Positions 1 through 11,597 of a stretch of 64,000 bases of DNA are shown here, one piece after another. Origin of the DNA: Cucumis sativus (Eukaryota; Streptophyta; Magnoliopsida; Cucurbitales; Cucurbitaceae); the NCBI RefSeq assembly GCF_000004075.3, contig NC_026658.2:18588075-18652074 (forward strand), given 5' to 3'. The notes beneath the pieces are model-generated. The model searched no databases and was not told the origin of the DNA. It was given only the letters and a program-made list of their open reading frames with translations. Each line of letters starts with the position of its first letter. The first letter of the stretch is position 1. The translations under genes were made by a program, and so were the position numbers.

Positions 1-443
1 TTGGTTTCATTTTTTTATCTATAAAAATTGGTTCTTGATGGATACTGAATTTATGGGACTAAGTTTGATGTGGTTCCAATTTGTAATTTAGCATTGAATT
101 TATTGTTGGTAAGTAAAAGAGAACCTATTTGAGTTAACTTTGGATATTATCGCGTGGATGTTTGAGTAAATCTGCGTTTTTTATAACTAATTTGGGTGTT
201 CGCACTTTCTGAGATTAATGTGAATGCTTTTCCCTCGTTTTTTGTATTAACTATTTGTCTGTTGTAGTTTTCATCTTATTGTTTTTAACTTTTAAGACTA
301 TTTCACTTTCTATGTGATCCTTGTGTTGCAGAAAATAGATGTTCAATGTTATTACTAGACTATGTGTTAGATGGGATCAACTCATGTTTGATGGTTATTG
401 ATTGCTAGATAACTTTTTTCCATTTAGCAGGTTAATTGGTGCA
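1..443 (+). other. 5' leader region and leader intron of the ABCF4 gene
   Basis: AT-rich sequence with no credible coding region. A 3' splice site is visible as a pyrimidine-rich stretch ending in CAG at about 428-430, followed 13 bases later by the chosen ATG at 444. This suggests the 5'UTR is interrupted by an intron, whose donor and first exon would lie at or beyond the left window edge. The intron is inferred; the acceptor sequence is seen. Confidence 0.5.
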
Positions 444-2624
444 ATGGGACGGAAGAAAACTGAAGAAGGTGGTGGAAACACCAAAGTCAAGCCTGGTAAA
501 GATGTTTCTGGGAAGAGAGAGAAGCTTTCAGTGTCAGAAATGCTTGCCAGTATGGATCAGAAATCAGATAAACCGAGAAAAGGATCTTCATCGTTGAGTG
601 GTGGTGCTAAACCTCAAGCAAAGGCTCCAAAGAAAGTTGTAGCTTACACTGATGGCATTGATCTCCCTCCCTCGGATGATGAGGAAGAAGAAATTGTGTC
701 TGATGGGGAGCAACAGAGCACCAGTTCCCAGAAACGGCTACCCTGGCAAGACAGGGCTGAGTTGAAGCCTTTGGAGGTGGCTGTAAGTGATAAAGAGTTG
801 AAGAAACGAGAGAGGAAAGATATGTTTGCTGCCCATGCTGCAGAACAGGCCAGACAAGAAGCTCTAAAAGATGACCATGATGCTTTCACTGTTGTAATTG
901 GCAGTCGAGCTTCGGTTCTTGATGGTAATGATGAAGCTGATGCAAATGTCAAAGACATTACAATCGATAATTTCTCTGTCTCAGCTAGAGGGAAAGAGCT
1001 TTTAAAAAATGCATCAGTGAAGATATCTCATGGGAAGAGGTATGGTTTAGTTGGACCTAATGGTATGGGAAAATCCACATTATTAAAACTCCTTGCTTGG
1101 AGGAAGATACCCGTCCCTAAAAATATTGATGTGCTTCTGGTTGAACAAGAGGTGGTTGGTGATGATAGAAGTGCACTTCAAGCAGTTGTTTCTGCTAATG
1201 AGGAGCTGGTCAAGCTTCGGCAAGAAGTTGCTGATTTGCAGAATTCTGATGGTGGCCAGGATGAAAATGATGATGATGATGCTGGAGAGAGGCTTGCTGA
1301 GTTATATGAAAAGCTGCAGCTCTTGGGATCAGATGCAGCTGAGTCTCAAGCTTCCAAAATTCTTGCTGGACTGGGTTTTACCAAGGATATGCAAGCACGA
1401 CCCACCCGTTCATTTAGTGGTGGATGGAGGATGAGGATTTCATTGGCCCGGGCTCTTTTTGTTCAGCCAACACTTCTGTTACTAGATGAACCCACAAATC
1501 ATCTAGACCTTAGGGCTGTTCTCTGGTTGGAGGAGTACCTTTGTCGGTGGAAGAAAACTCTTGTTGTTGTGTCTCATGATCGAGATTTCCTCAATAGTGT
1601 ATGCAATGAAATTATTCATCTTCATGATTTTAGGCTTCATTTTTATCGTGGAAATTTTGATGATTTTGAAAGTGGGTACGAGCAGCGTCGGAAAGAAATG
1701 AACAAAAAGTTTGAGATATATGATAAGCAGGTTAAAGCAGCTAAGAGATCTGGAAGCAGGGCGCAACAAGAGAAGGTGAAAGATCGAGCAAAATTCGCTG
1801 CTGCTAAGGAAGCATCAAAGAATAAGTCCAAGGGAAAGGTTGATGAGGATGGGCCCCTGCCAGAGGCCCCTAGGAAGTGGAGAGATTACAGTGTAGAATT
1901 CCATTTCCCTGAACCCACTGAACTCACCCCACCGTTGTTGCAGTTGATTGAAGTAAGCTTTAGCTATCCGAATAGGGAAGATTTTAGACTTTCTGATGTT
2001 GATGTGGGTATTGATATGGGAACGCGGGTTGCTATAGTTGGGCCCAATGGAGCGGGGAAATCTACTCTTCTGAACCTGCTAGCAGGTGATTTAATACCAA
2101 CAGAAGGTGAAGTACGTAGGAGTCAGAAGTTAAGGATTGGGAGGTACTCGCAACATTTTGTAGACCTTCTGACAATGGAGGAAACACCAGTTCAATATCT
2201 TCTTCGTCTTCATCCCGACCAAGAGGGTCTAAGCAAGCAGGAGGCTGTTCGTGCTAAGTTGGGGAAGTTTGGACTTCCAAGCCACAATCACCTCACGCCA
2301 ATTGCTAAATTATCTGGGGGCCAAAAATCCAGGGTTGTTTTTACCTCAATTTCCATGTCAAAGCCACACATATTACTGTTGGATGAACCAACGAATCACT
2401 TGGACATGCAGAGTATTGATGCACTTGCAGATGCCTTAGATGAATTCACTGGCGGAGTTGTTCTGGTTAGTCATGATTCACGACTCATTTCACGTGTCTG
2501 CGACGATGAAGAAAAAAGTGAAATTTGGGTTGTCGAAAATGGCACTGTGGAGTTTTTCCCTGGCACTTTCGAGGAATACAAGGAAGAATTGCAAAAGCAG
2601 ATTAAAGCTGAGGTTGATGATTAG
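444..2624 (+). CDS. ABCF4: ABC-F family ATPase, GCN20-type (ABCF4-like)
   Basis: A soluble protein with two ATP-binding cassettes and no membrane segment, 726 residues. ABC-F proteins act on ribosomes or translation control rather than in transport. The lysine-rich, acidic N-terminus (about 1-150) is typical of the GCN20/ABCF4 branch. The first cassette has Walker A GPNGMGKS at about 204-211, signature FSGGW at about 324 and Walker B LLLDEPTNHLD around 348. A charged linker rich in K/R/E follows at about 400-490. The second cassette has Walker A GPNGAGKS at about 533-540, signature LSGGQ at about 623 and a second DEPTNHLD. The start is MGRKKTEE: the frame is open 14 codons further upstream, but that stretch reads through an intron acceptor. 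The coding region has no intron, and length and layout fit the plant ABCF4 (GCN4) family. Family assignment is firm; orthology to Arabidopsis ABCF4 is inferred. Confidence 0.95.
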   Translation: MGRKKTEEGGGNTKVKPGKDVSGKREKLSVSEMLASMDQKSDKPRKGSSSLSGGAKPQAKAPKKVVAYTDGIDLPPSDDEEEEIVSDGEQQSTSSQKRLPWQDRAELKPLEVAVSDKELKKRERKDMFAAHAAEQARQEALKDDHDAFTVVIGSRASVLDGNDEADANVKDITIDNFSVSARGKELLKNASVKISHGKRYGLVGPNGMGKSTLLKLLAWRKIPVPKNIDVLLVEQEVVGDDRSALQAVVSANEELVKLRQEVADLQNSDGGQDENDDDDAGERLAELYEKLQLLGSDAAESQASKILAGLGFTKDMQARPTRSFSGGWRMRISLARALFVQPTLLLLDEPTNHLDLRAVLWLEEYLCRWKKTLVVVSHDRDFLNSVCNEIIHLHDFRLHFYRGNFDDFESGYEQRRKEMNKKFEIYDKQVKAAKRSGSRAQQEKVKDRAKFAAAKEASKNKSKGKVDEDGPLPEAPRKWRDYSVEFHFPEPTELTPPLLQLIEVSFSYPNREDFRLSDVDVGIDMGTRVAIVGPNGAGKSTLLNLLAGDLIPTEGEVRRSQKLRIGRYSQHFVDLLTMEETPVQYLLRLHPDQEGLSKQEAVRAKLGKFGLPSHNHLTPIAKLSGGQKSRVVFTSISMSKPHILLLDEPTNHLDMQSIDALADALDEFTGGVVLVSHDSRLISRVCDDEEKSEIWVVENGTVEFFPGTFEEYKEELQKQIKAEVDD

Positions 2625-4580
2625 CCAGTTATCTCGAGAAAGATGTTGGATTTTCAAGTAGCACGTTCTACTTCATCCTTTTCTGAGTTTCAAAGGTTGA
2701 TTTTACAATTCAAGTATTATGATTAATGAAGTCTAACATATACGCAATTAGTTGAGTAATGAGATAAAGTTGATGGTAACTTTACTTTTGCTCTATCAAA
2801 TATGGAATATGAGCTATGATCTTCATATCGAATATGGAATGAGACCTAAATGCAATTTGAGTTTGTTTGATGCTTTAAAATGAGAACAAAGATTAATGTC
2901 GATGAAATGAACTATGAAGTAAGATTTTTGTAAGATAGTGGAAATAATGCGTACTTTCTACCATTATATTGCTTTGATGAATGTCGGTTAAAAGTTGCCC
3001 TTGCATAGCTGTTGATGTGATAGAAATTCTTTACTACGCCATTCTTCTCTTCTTGCAAAGTACTTAAATTGCAACTCAATTTTCTGAATTTTGAATTAGT
3101 TTCAATTTCAATATTGTGTTCTCTTTTATAGTTGAATTGATCTTACAAATGGCTAAATGTTGAATAAAAGTAGAATATAACTAATGGTATGTTTTGAGTT
3201 TAGTTTGATTAGTTGTTCGGGATTAGTTTGAGGGATATAAGACTGCAAGTTTAGCCCATGCCCATTCCTACTCCTATTTCCATCACAATTCCTTCAATTA
3301 AAATGGATCCTTAAGGTTTTTCATTTTGCACTTATTGGATTTGTGGCTTTTTGTATAGTTTTTCCAACACTGTATCTAATAAAAGTGTTTCTCTGAGTCC
3401 ATTTTAACTTGACACATTGTTTGTTGTATTTTGGTTTAGGTTGTGAAATTCAAGTTCATATTTGAAGCAATCTGTATTGTATTTTAATTGTTAGGACCCT
3501 TTTTAGTTATAAAGCTTTTGTCTTTGTTGATCAATTGCTTGTTTTATGTTAAAGCATTTGTATTTCAAATAGAGTTGGAATTCTTTGTCACCGTTGTAAT
3601 ACTGTGGTTAGCGTATACATAAAAAGTCATTTGTTTATATGGTTGATAAGATTGGAAATGTGTGGGTTGTTTAGTTCATTGATAAATATCTGCAAAAGAA
3701 AAATGTCAACTAATGCTATTTTTGTAGTAGTGTTTGATGATCGTCTCTCCAATCACTACCTCTAGCGACTTCATCAATGAACTTTCGACAACCAATTCCA
3801 GCAATTGTCGCCACTGATCAACCTTTAATTTTTTTTAATGAAAACATGTTTACGGTTAGGCTAATCTCTAGTCACCGACGTATTTAATATAGGCCCAAGG
3901 AGGGCTCGAGGCCCCACTCAACTTTATTGTCTTTATATAATATGTATAAACAAAATCAATTAATGTTTAATATTCGTAGACAGTATAATGACAACTATGT
4001 TTATCATCCCCTTTCCAACTAGAGCTCAAGTTTTACTTAGTTTTTTATCCAGATTTTTATTTTGCCACCAACCAATCTTGAAAAATATTTAATAAAAACA
4101 TTTTTAGTATATATAAAACAAACAAAACAAACTTGTATATACAAATATATTTTTAATTTAAAAAAAATATTTATGAAAGAAACTTTTATATGCACATTTG
4201 TGTTTTTATTTTAAGAAGTATTTTATGAAATGTGTTTAAATAAAAATGAATCTTACAAAAACTTTTATTTAAGTCATTCTAAATACGCATTTAGTTTAAT
4301 TATAATTATACGTGTCTTTTCATACGTGTTATTATTTGTCTTTTAAACATTATACGTGTCTTTTAAACATTATTTTCATACGTCTTTTCATACGTGTCTT
4401 TTAAACATTATACGTGTCTCTTTTTTTTTCCCTTTTGAGGTTTTTTTTCTCTAAATTATTGTTATTATTTGGTTATCTTTTTAAATTATTTTTTTTCTTA
4501 TTCGTTCAAAATTAATGTTTCATTCATTTTAGGGGATAATGCCTAGTATGTATATATAGTGTTGTATATATATCAAATAA
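2625..4580. other. Intergenic; no gene seen
   Basis: The first few hundred bases should be the ABCF4 3'UTR and polyadenylation region. The rest is AT-rich sequence with stop codons in all frames. A cluster of near-identical short words (TACGTGTCTTTT, CATTATACGTGTC) recurs at about 4310-4420 and looks like a small degenerate tandem repeat. No protein or RNA gene could be supported. Confidence 0.5.
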
Positions 4581-4589
4581 ACTTCCCAT

Positions 4590-5000
4590 ACACGTTTTTG
4601 TGTGACTTTTAAAAAATAAAATAAATCAATAAAATATTTACACTATATAGAATAATTTTGAAAAAGAAAAAAGTCCAAAAGTCTACAATGTAAAATACTA
4701 AAAATACCCCAATCAACACGTTACACATGCAACTAATCTTCTTCTAAACATACACGATTGTGTAGTTCATGATACATGATCATGCAGTTCATTTTAAACG
4801 GTAGGAAAGATGATTCAAATTTAAATGATTGGATATAATACTCTAAACGATGGCGATAAAGTAGTTCATGTTACATGACCGTGTAATTCAGTTTAAATGA
4901 TGGGAAAAAGATTTCAAGTTTAAACGATCGGGTAATTAACTCTAGACGATGACGAGAAAATTTCAGACATAAATGATCATATAATATAATCTAAATTATA
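4590..5000. repeat. Dispersed AT-rich repeat with AAACGATYG words
   Basis: The stretch AATAATTTTGAAAAAGAAAAAAGTCC followed by AATACTAAAAATACC-type sequence has a clear relative at about 59860-59970. Both are followed by many short words of the type AAACGAT / GATCATTTAGATT. The two places appear to be diverged copies of one dispersed repeat. Its class is not clear from the sequence. Confidence 0.45.
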
Positions 5001-5074
5001 ATGAGTGGGGATGCTATAGAGAAGATGATATGGTGAAAGCAAGACGTGTAAAGGAGTTAATGCTTGATGATGCA

Positions 5075-5953
5075 AGATAAGATAAGATTGATTATATCCT
5101 TTCTTTTACTACTCTTATTTATGATATGAGATTAGAGCTTGTGATACGAGCAAATCGTACCTTCATTTGGTATATGATATGTGGGTCACCATGATAGAAA
5201 AAGTGAAATTGGCAATCTATAAACATGAACGAAATCGTATCAAAGAATTTTTATCTTTTTATGATGCGGTGCATCAAATTTTGATTGATCGTGATAGAAT
5301 AAAAAAAACCTCTCACCATTGTTTGGCACATTCTCTAAATCCAAGATACTCATCTTAGATCTTTATTTAATTATTTTTTTAATTCCTAAACAGGCCCTAA
5401 AGTTTGTTTTATTTTAAAATTTTATATAGGTATTAGCTCATAATGTCTTCAAGAAGACAAGTTTTGAGTCCCACCACATCAAGACGTAGAAGTAGCAAGA
5501 GAGAGGACAAAGTGTATTAAGAAATATTTTAGTTCAGAGGATGAGCACACAAAACTGAACATTGAATTTGCTAATTTCTCATTGAATTTGCTAATTTCTC
5601 TACAATGTCTGATCGATTTGCTGACCATGAATTCGTACGTAATAGATATGATATGCCTCCAAAGAGTTGGTGGGCCATTTGGTGTCTTTACGACAACTGT
5701 ACAGTCACTAGCTATGAAGTTACTGGTTCAGTCTTCATCCTCCTCTTGTTGTGAGAGAAATTGGAGTACATATTCATTTGTGCACCCCATGAGAAGAAAC
5801 AAGATAACGACACAATGTGCAAAAGACTTCGTGTACATTCATAGCAATCTATGTCTTTACCCAAAAACTCAATATCTCAGACAAAAATGTGGGACAATGC
5901 TCAAAATTCATTTGATTCATTTAAAGACGAGGGAATCTATGTTTCATAGGTAG
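5075..5953 (+). pseudogene. hAT-family transposase remnant (C-terminal half)
   Basis: Translation in shifting frames gives the C-terminal part of a plant hAT transposase. A first block at about 5075-5355 (DKIDYILSFTT, then VYDMWVTMIEKVKLAIYKHE, ending HCLAHSLNPRY) matches the region before the dimerisation domain. A second block at about 5450-5930 carries the hAT dimerisation signature, including SSSSCCERNWSTYSF and a MRRNKIT motif. Several frameshifts and stops break the reading frame, and a 21-bp exact tandem duplication (TTGAATTTGCTAATTTCTC unit, about 5562-5602) lies inside it. The N-terminal BED finger and catalytic region are missing. Family assignment is strong; the copy is dead. Confidence 0.85.
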
Positions 5954-6780
5954 GAACAACGTCATGTGAACTTGCTCGTTTATACATTAATGGGGTGTTT
6001 GACAACATTGAATAATAAGGGAGAGTTGGGTTGAGTGGTAAAATAAAAACCAATCTCCTATTTGATTCACCAATAATTAAATAGATTTACTACCTCATTA
6101 TTCGCATCAATTCAAATTTCTCACCAAAATACTCACATTTCTCATATCTTTATTCGTGTTAACTCCCTCAATAACTTTCTTACGATTATTACCAACTCAA
6201 CTTTTTGTTTTTATCGTTGTTACCCCAACTTCTAAATGTTGCCATGTTCAAGTTTACATCCATTAGGCATCGTATGAGAAAAGTTTTATATAACGTCTAT
6301 CTTATAATCATGAAGGACATTAAAAAAAAAAAAAAATCATGTAATAATATGCATAGATTAAGTCGTAGATCATAATCTTCAACTTAGATAGCTATTCATA
6401 AGAAAACGTATCAAGTAATAATGCTTCCATAAGAAAAAAATGTAAAATATATGGATGTGTTTTAACCCAAAACTAATAAACTATTAGTACTCTTACTCCA
6501 CCATTATATTGCGCTGATTTACTTACTCCAATAATCTGTAGGGACCTAGAAGAATTGGAAGTTTAAGTTTACAAGATGCAGCTAAGGTAAAAGAAACCTG
6601 ATGCAGAGAATTTCTGAGAAGTAGAAGAATACTACAGTAACAAGAAGTTTCCCAAATGCGATTTCCTCAGCTGTAACATTTATTTATAAATTAACATGTA
6701 TACCAGCAGTTCTAGAAGGAAACTGGCTGCGAATAGAAACAATACCAACAATGTCTAAACAATCCGGGAATGGCTTATCC
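5954..6780. other. Intergenic; no gene seen
   Basis: AT-rich sequence with a poly-A run near 6320. No long reading frame, RNA gene or clear repeat was recognised. The terminal inverted repeats of the neighbouring hAT element could not be located here. Confidence 0.4.
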
Positions 6781-6784
6781 TGCT

Positions 6785-7290
6785 GGTTGTAATTGAAGTA
6801 TTTATATAATTAAATTTATCGTATCTCACTAATTTAAGTTGTTAGGTCAACCAATAATACGGTATCTATTTGATAGTATTGAGTTCCATCTCAAAACCAA
6901 TTGAGTAGCCCATCTATATTATATGGAGGGATTTTTCCAACGTAGGACTCTTAATATCTCCAACATGCCCCTCAAGATGGTGTTTCTTTGGGTTCACCTA
7001 TCTTAAACCGAATACCTGCTTGGATTTAATGGGTTCTGATATTATATTAAATCACTAATTCACCCAAAAGCTTAAGCTTGTGGTTGAAGGCAAATTTAAT
7101 TATATATCACCAACATTCTCTCTCACTTGTGAGCTTGAAATATTTGAAAGGTCCAACAAGTAGAATCAATTTTACCTCACTTGTGGGCTTGAAATATCTG
7201 AAAGGCCCAACAAGTGAAAATCAATCAATGCAGGGCCTTGAACATAGGACCTCCCTAGAGCAGGACCTGCTCTGATACCATAGAAAGTTT
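6785..7290. repeat. Dispersed repeat, split by a solo LTR, with an internal tandem duplication
   Basis: Contains a block beginning CACCCAAAAGCTTAAGCTTGTGG at about 7060, followed by two tandem copies of a 65-base unit (about 7106-7170 and 7171-7235) with the core TCACTTGTGGGCTTGAAATA and AAAGGCCCAACAAGT. It ends with a palindromic GAGCAGGACCTGCTC stretch. A diverged copy of the same block occurs at about 24880-25080 inside an ELMO gene intron. The sequence on the right of the solo LTR (9597-9700) resembles sequence at 6785-6860, as if the LTR landed within or beside related repeats. Confidence 0.5.
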
Positions 7291-9546
7291 TGTGAAACCC
7301 CAAAAATTTCTAAAGTCATTGGAACATGTTTGGAAAATAACCTCCAAGGACATGTCTAGATGTTTTGGATATCTTGGCAAGGTGGGGATTGCTAGACATT
7401 AAGAATGAATTAGAGGTTTTATGGCTCGGTAATCTTGGACATGCTAGGGGAGAAGAAGGGTTTAGAGGTTATGTGTTGGGCAAGCTAGCTTGTGAGATTA
7501 GCAGGGACATGTTGGGCGGCCAACGTTGAGAAATAACCTCTAAAGAGAAGACATGGGTGATTAAGGATGCATGTTGCTAGGCAAAATTGATGAACTAAGA
7601 AGTTAGTAGGCGAAAGGAGATGACATTGGGCATTTTGGTTAGGCGGCCAAAGTTATGTGAGAAGGACCATAGAGGTTAGCGAGGCATTTTGGACAATTAT
7701 GTGTCATGCTTAGGACAAACGGTTTAAGACTAACACAAGTATCTTAATCATTTTACATGCATTTCATGGGCCAAGTAAGAGGTGGAGTAGAAGCAGGAGG
7801 TGTAACAAGGAGATTAAGGGGTAGAATTAAGCAAGTAGGAGGTGTCAATTAAGTTTCATGCAAGGATCCCTAAATAGGTAACTTCAGCCAAAGGTTTCTC
7901 ACAACTCACTTGTGCAAATTACTTCAAATCACTTCCAAACGTTCCATAGTTGTGACTAGTTTATTGAGGAGGGCTGCTATGCAAATTGGATACAAGAAGA
8001 TTGGTGTTTTGGTTAAGAAAAAGCGAAAAGGTCAGAATTCAAGTGAATATGAGCAAGTTGGACTGCCAGAGGGCTACAGAGTTCGTCTAATTGGAGTTTG
8101 GTTCTGAAATTTTGAGGTAAAAAAATTAAGACAATTTTTTAGCAACTTTGTAGAAGGAAGTTTTTTCAAAAAAAGTTATGACTTTTCAAAGTCGGGTCAT
8201 GCTTTCGGGAAGAAAACAAGGTTCTAGACAGTAGGTAAGTGTCGGGCATGTTTAGGCGAGATGGGCACGCTTTTAGTCCATAGAGGTTATGTTGGATTGT
8301 TTTAACGCACATGGTTTGCACAAACGTGCGCAAAGCGTGCGGTAAGGGCACGATGGGCAGGCGACCATGATGCGCATGGCAACCCTCATTGTAAGGTTAT
8401 CACACGGCAAGGCCCAAGGCCATGCGTGCGCGCCAAGCCCCTTTCCCGTGTCAGTGGACACTAAAGAGTTGTCTTTGGGCTGTTTTGATATTTTTGAAAA
8501 TTTTAAAGGAAATTTTGGATATTTTCGTGATCAAAGAATTAATTAAGGATTTAATGTGAATTTTTCAGATCAGATCATTGAGGCTTAAGAGGAATTTCAC
8601 GACGAAGGAATCATTTAAGTACAATGAGTAACACATTGATTTCTAAAGTATTTATTAAACATGGTTTCAAGCTACACAAGCAATAGTTTGTGAAATGATT
8701 TATAAACATGGTTTGCAAACTATTGTTCAAAGATATGGTTTATGATATATGTTTATTGAACTAATGTTTTAAGCTATGCTATGATTAGAATGATTTACTG
8801 ATGAAAGCAAAGAAAATGTTTCAATATTTTCAAACGTTTTCTCCTAGCCCGAATATTCCATGAGACCTATTATATACATGTGGTTAACTTCATACTGATG
8901 ATAGGGTTGATGAACCTATAGTTTATGGGTCATTAGAAAAGGTATATTTTTATGCCTTAAAGGAGGAGGATTACAGTTAAAACTATTTTCTATCGACTGT
9001 TCCGTCTTCGAACAGAGAGGTTTAATACTGCATGTGGCTATGGAACATTATCTTACAAAAGCTATGCAAATGTTTCAAGTATCATATTATGAAATGACTG
9101 TTTATTGATAAATGTATTCAAGCTTCCGTTTTATATTAAATTGTTTTATGAAAACTTGTTTTATAAAACCATTGCTCATTAAGTCTTTCTACTTACTCTT
9201 TCAAAATGTTTTCCATCTTTACAGGAACAGATTGTGACTCTCTTCATGTTGAACATACTGCTGCCAAGCAATCTAATTTTTAGTTATGAAAGGAATAAAT
9301 TTGTTAAAAGTATTACAGTTTTTATTTAAAAGTTTATATCTTTATGTTTTATACATTTATAAAATGCATTTCAGAGGGTTACACTACGGTTTTAAAGTAT
9401 TTTTTTAAGTTTAAAGACTTTCGCTGGCAAATGTTTCATGTTTTCATGTCAATGTCAGTTGAAGTTGTTTCAGAGGTAAACGGCTTTAGCTGACATCATG
9501 CCACATCTCGGGTCAAGCAAGCAGGTGCTCGAGGTGGGATGTGACA
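7291..9546. mobile_element. Ty3/gypsy-like solo LTR, about 2.26 kb
   Basis: Starts TGTGAAACCCC and ends GGGATGTGACA, the TG...CA ends usual for plant LTRs, with an inverted CCCC/GGG-type terminus. The five bases on the left are AGTTT and on the right GGTTT, a four-of-five match that could be an old target-site duplication. No primer-binding site follows the right end, and no gag or pol sequence is present on either side, so this reads as a recombined solo LTR. Scattered reading frames inside it do not resemble proteins. The gypsy (chromovirus-like) label rests on general resemblance of the ends and length. Confidence 0.65.
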
Positions 9547-9719
9547 GGTTTTGTGTTGAAACCCCTGTAATATCATATATTATACCTTTAGACTTTGTGT
9601 TCAAATCCCACGAGTGAATGGGAGTGTTGAAGTATTTACATAATCAAATTTACCAAACCATCCGCTTAAGTTTTTCGTCAATCAATAATTTTACCTATAA
9701 CTTCTTATAGAAGGATGTA

Positions 9720-11165
9720 AAACGCCGTGCAGCAAGAAAAAGGACTCAATAATAAAAAAGAAAAGAATCAGAGAAAAAGGCTATACCAACCTGAACATAA
9801 GCCCACGTTGCAAATATCTTCTTCCATCCTACAAGGATACAGGAGTGTCCCTAAGGTGGGAAGAGTTGACACTTTTTTGAAAGAACAAGATAAGGACATT
9901 CTCATTCGTGTTCGGTTTCTACTACAATCCATGATCAAGGAAGAAAACCTAGTTTTGCGCATTCAGTAGTTTATACATAGACCACTCTCCAAGAAAACTG
10001 CACAAAAATGAGTCATTAATAAAAAAAACTTCATGTTGTGCGATAGAAGATTTCACAGATAATGTAGTGACAAATAATCCTAAACTTTGGACAAGGTGGA
10101 ATTCAAATCCTGTTACCCTACAAGGAAATCAACTCTAGCTGGAAGTTGATTATTTATGACTATATTAAACACAATTTCAACGGAAACAGGATACAATTTC
10201 CTACAAGCTGATTTTTTTCTCTTTTATCTATGGAAAATCATAGACTACAAATGTTGATTTCAAATGCATCTTTAGGCTTGAGAAAAAGAAAACCATTCTA
10301 GACACCAAGCTAAACTAAAAGGCAGCTCAATCCAGTAACTCTACCCTGCTGAGAAAAGAAAAATAACACAAAAGGAGGATATATCAACTCGTTGACAATA
10401 ATAACTCGTAATCAGTAGGAAGAATTTACCTAATGGAACATCTTTTCACAAAGCTGCTCAACGTCTCCTCTCCTCAGAAGAAAGATGGACATCGCTTGAT
10501 GAATTCATAAACAATTCTTCCTGTCAAATCCGTGATCAAGGAGTGCATAAAAGTACAGTATGCTGACCCTCATATTATTTTCATGATAGAAGGAGGAAAG
10601 ACGAAGATTCCAGGAAAAAGAAAATTCATGTTGGCACTCAGCCAGACAAGCATTAATACTCTAGAAGCTATCTGAAGAAGGCAGCCTCACCTAACCATTT
10701 CTCACATCTGGTGTAAATGTGCAGTAAAGAAGCAGAAACACATGAACACTTGATTACCTCATGCAAGTTTGCTAGCAAATCTGGAGCCTTTCAGATGGAA
10801 AATTCCCATTCAAAGGGGCATTATTGGCCTTCTTCAAGAGTTATTGGCAGGGCATCCTTTCAAGAAGGAAAAGAAAATTCTCTGGCCCTACACATTAGAG
10901 CCTCCCTTTGGAGTATTTAGAACATGTTTTTCAACCACAAATTCCAGGCTTTCCACAAATTACTTGATGATGTTTGGTCATGGCCTAATCTTGGTGTAAA
11001 TATTTTTTCAGGCCTTGTACAAATGATAGTCTACATGACCTTTGATGAGTTGGAGGGTTATTTTTTTTAACTCTCCCATTATGGAATCTCCCCTTTTGTA
11101 TATTTCTTCGTCAAGGAAAAATTTATTTCTCATTGGCAAAATAAAAAGAAGAATAAAAAACAAAA
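9720..11165 (+). mobile_element. LINE remnant, 3' end (zf-RVT region)
   Basis: At about 10700-11060 shifted frames give the C-terminal part of a plant L1-type LINE. It has a Cys-rich block (MCSKEAETHEHLITSCKFAS, compare the zf-RVT CxxC...HLF..C pattern), then an FRWKIP block, then a GHPFKKEKKILWPYTLEPPF block, then YMTFDELEGYFF. The tail at 11090-11165 ends in A-rich sequence, as expected for a LINE 3' end. Upstream, 9720-10690 is A-rich and cannot be aligned confidently, so the left boundary is approximate. Confidence 0.6.
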
Positions 11166-11597
11166 GACAATTTCAAAAGACTGATCCCATTATTCTCTAA
11201 TTTCTATTCTTCCCCTTATTGTTCAGTCAAACATAAAACTAGTATATGAATTTGAGATTAAGCAGCATCTCAGACTCTTAATTTTGAATGAACAGAGAAC
11301 TAAACACAAATGTACAAAGAATAGAAGTGCCGAAGAAAGAGTAATTGAAATCTAACTGAGAACTTCAGAAATCACTATGATGACAATCGACATATAATAG
11401 TTTCTCTGAACAGTTTAGATATGGTGATCTATAAGCATTCCTGAGCTTAAAAACTACCATCAAAACATTTACAGGTGCACAAGGAGAAAAGGAACACCTA
11501 TATGAATATATCCGTTTTCACTGTCAGTAAATTCAGTGCCTTGAAATCATCATCTTTCTCTAGAATGGGATCTAAACTCTGAGCAAAAGAAGTAGAA
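11166..11597. other. 3' flank of the presenilin gene
   Basis: Non-coding sequence between the LINE tail and the presenilin stop codon. It should contain the presenilin 3'UTR and polyadenylation signals on the minus strand. No other feature was seen. Confidence 0.4.

Noticed and set aside
644..958. 104-codon minus-strand frame.
   Set aside because: It is antisense to the acidic, Ser-rich N-terminus of ABCF4 and has no independent motif.
8273..8461. Short frames inside the solo LTR (also 7910-8107 and 8166-8351).
   Set aside because: They have no family resemblance, and LTRs of this type are non-coding.
9590..9630. Possible tRNA gene (TGTGTTCAAATCCCACGAG resembles a T-arm).
   Set aside because: No matching A box, acceptor stem or anticodon arm at proper spacing; at best a tRNA-derived repeat.
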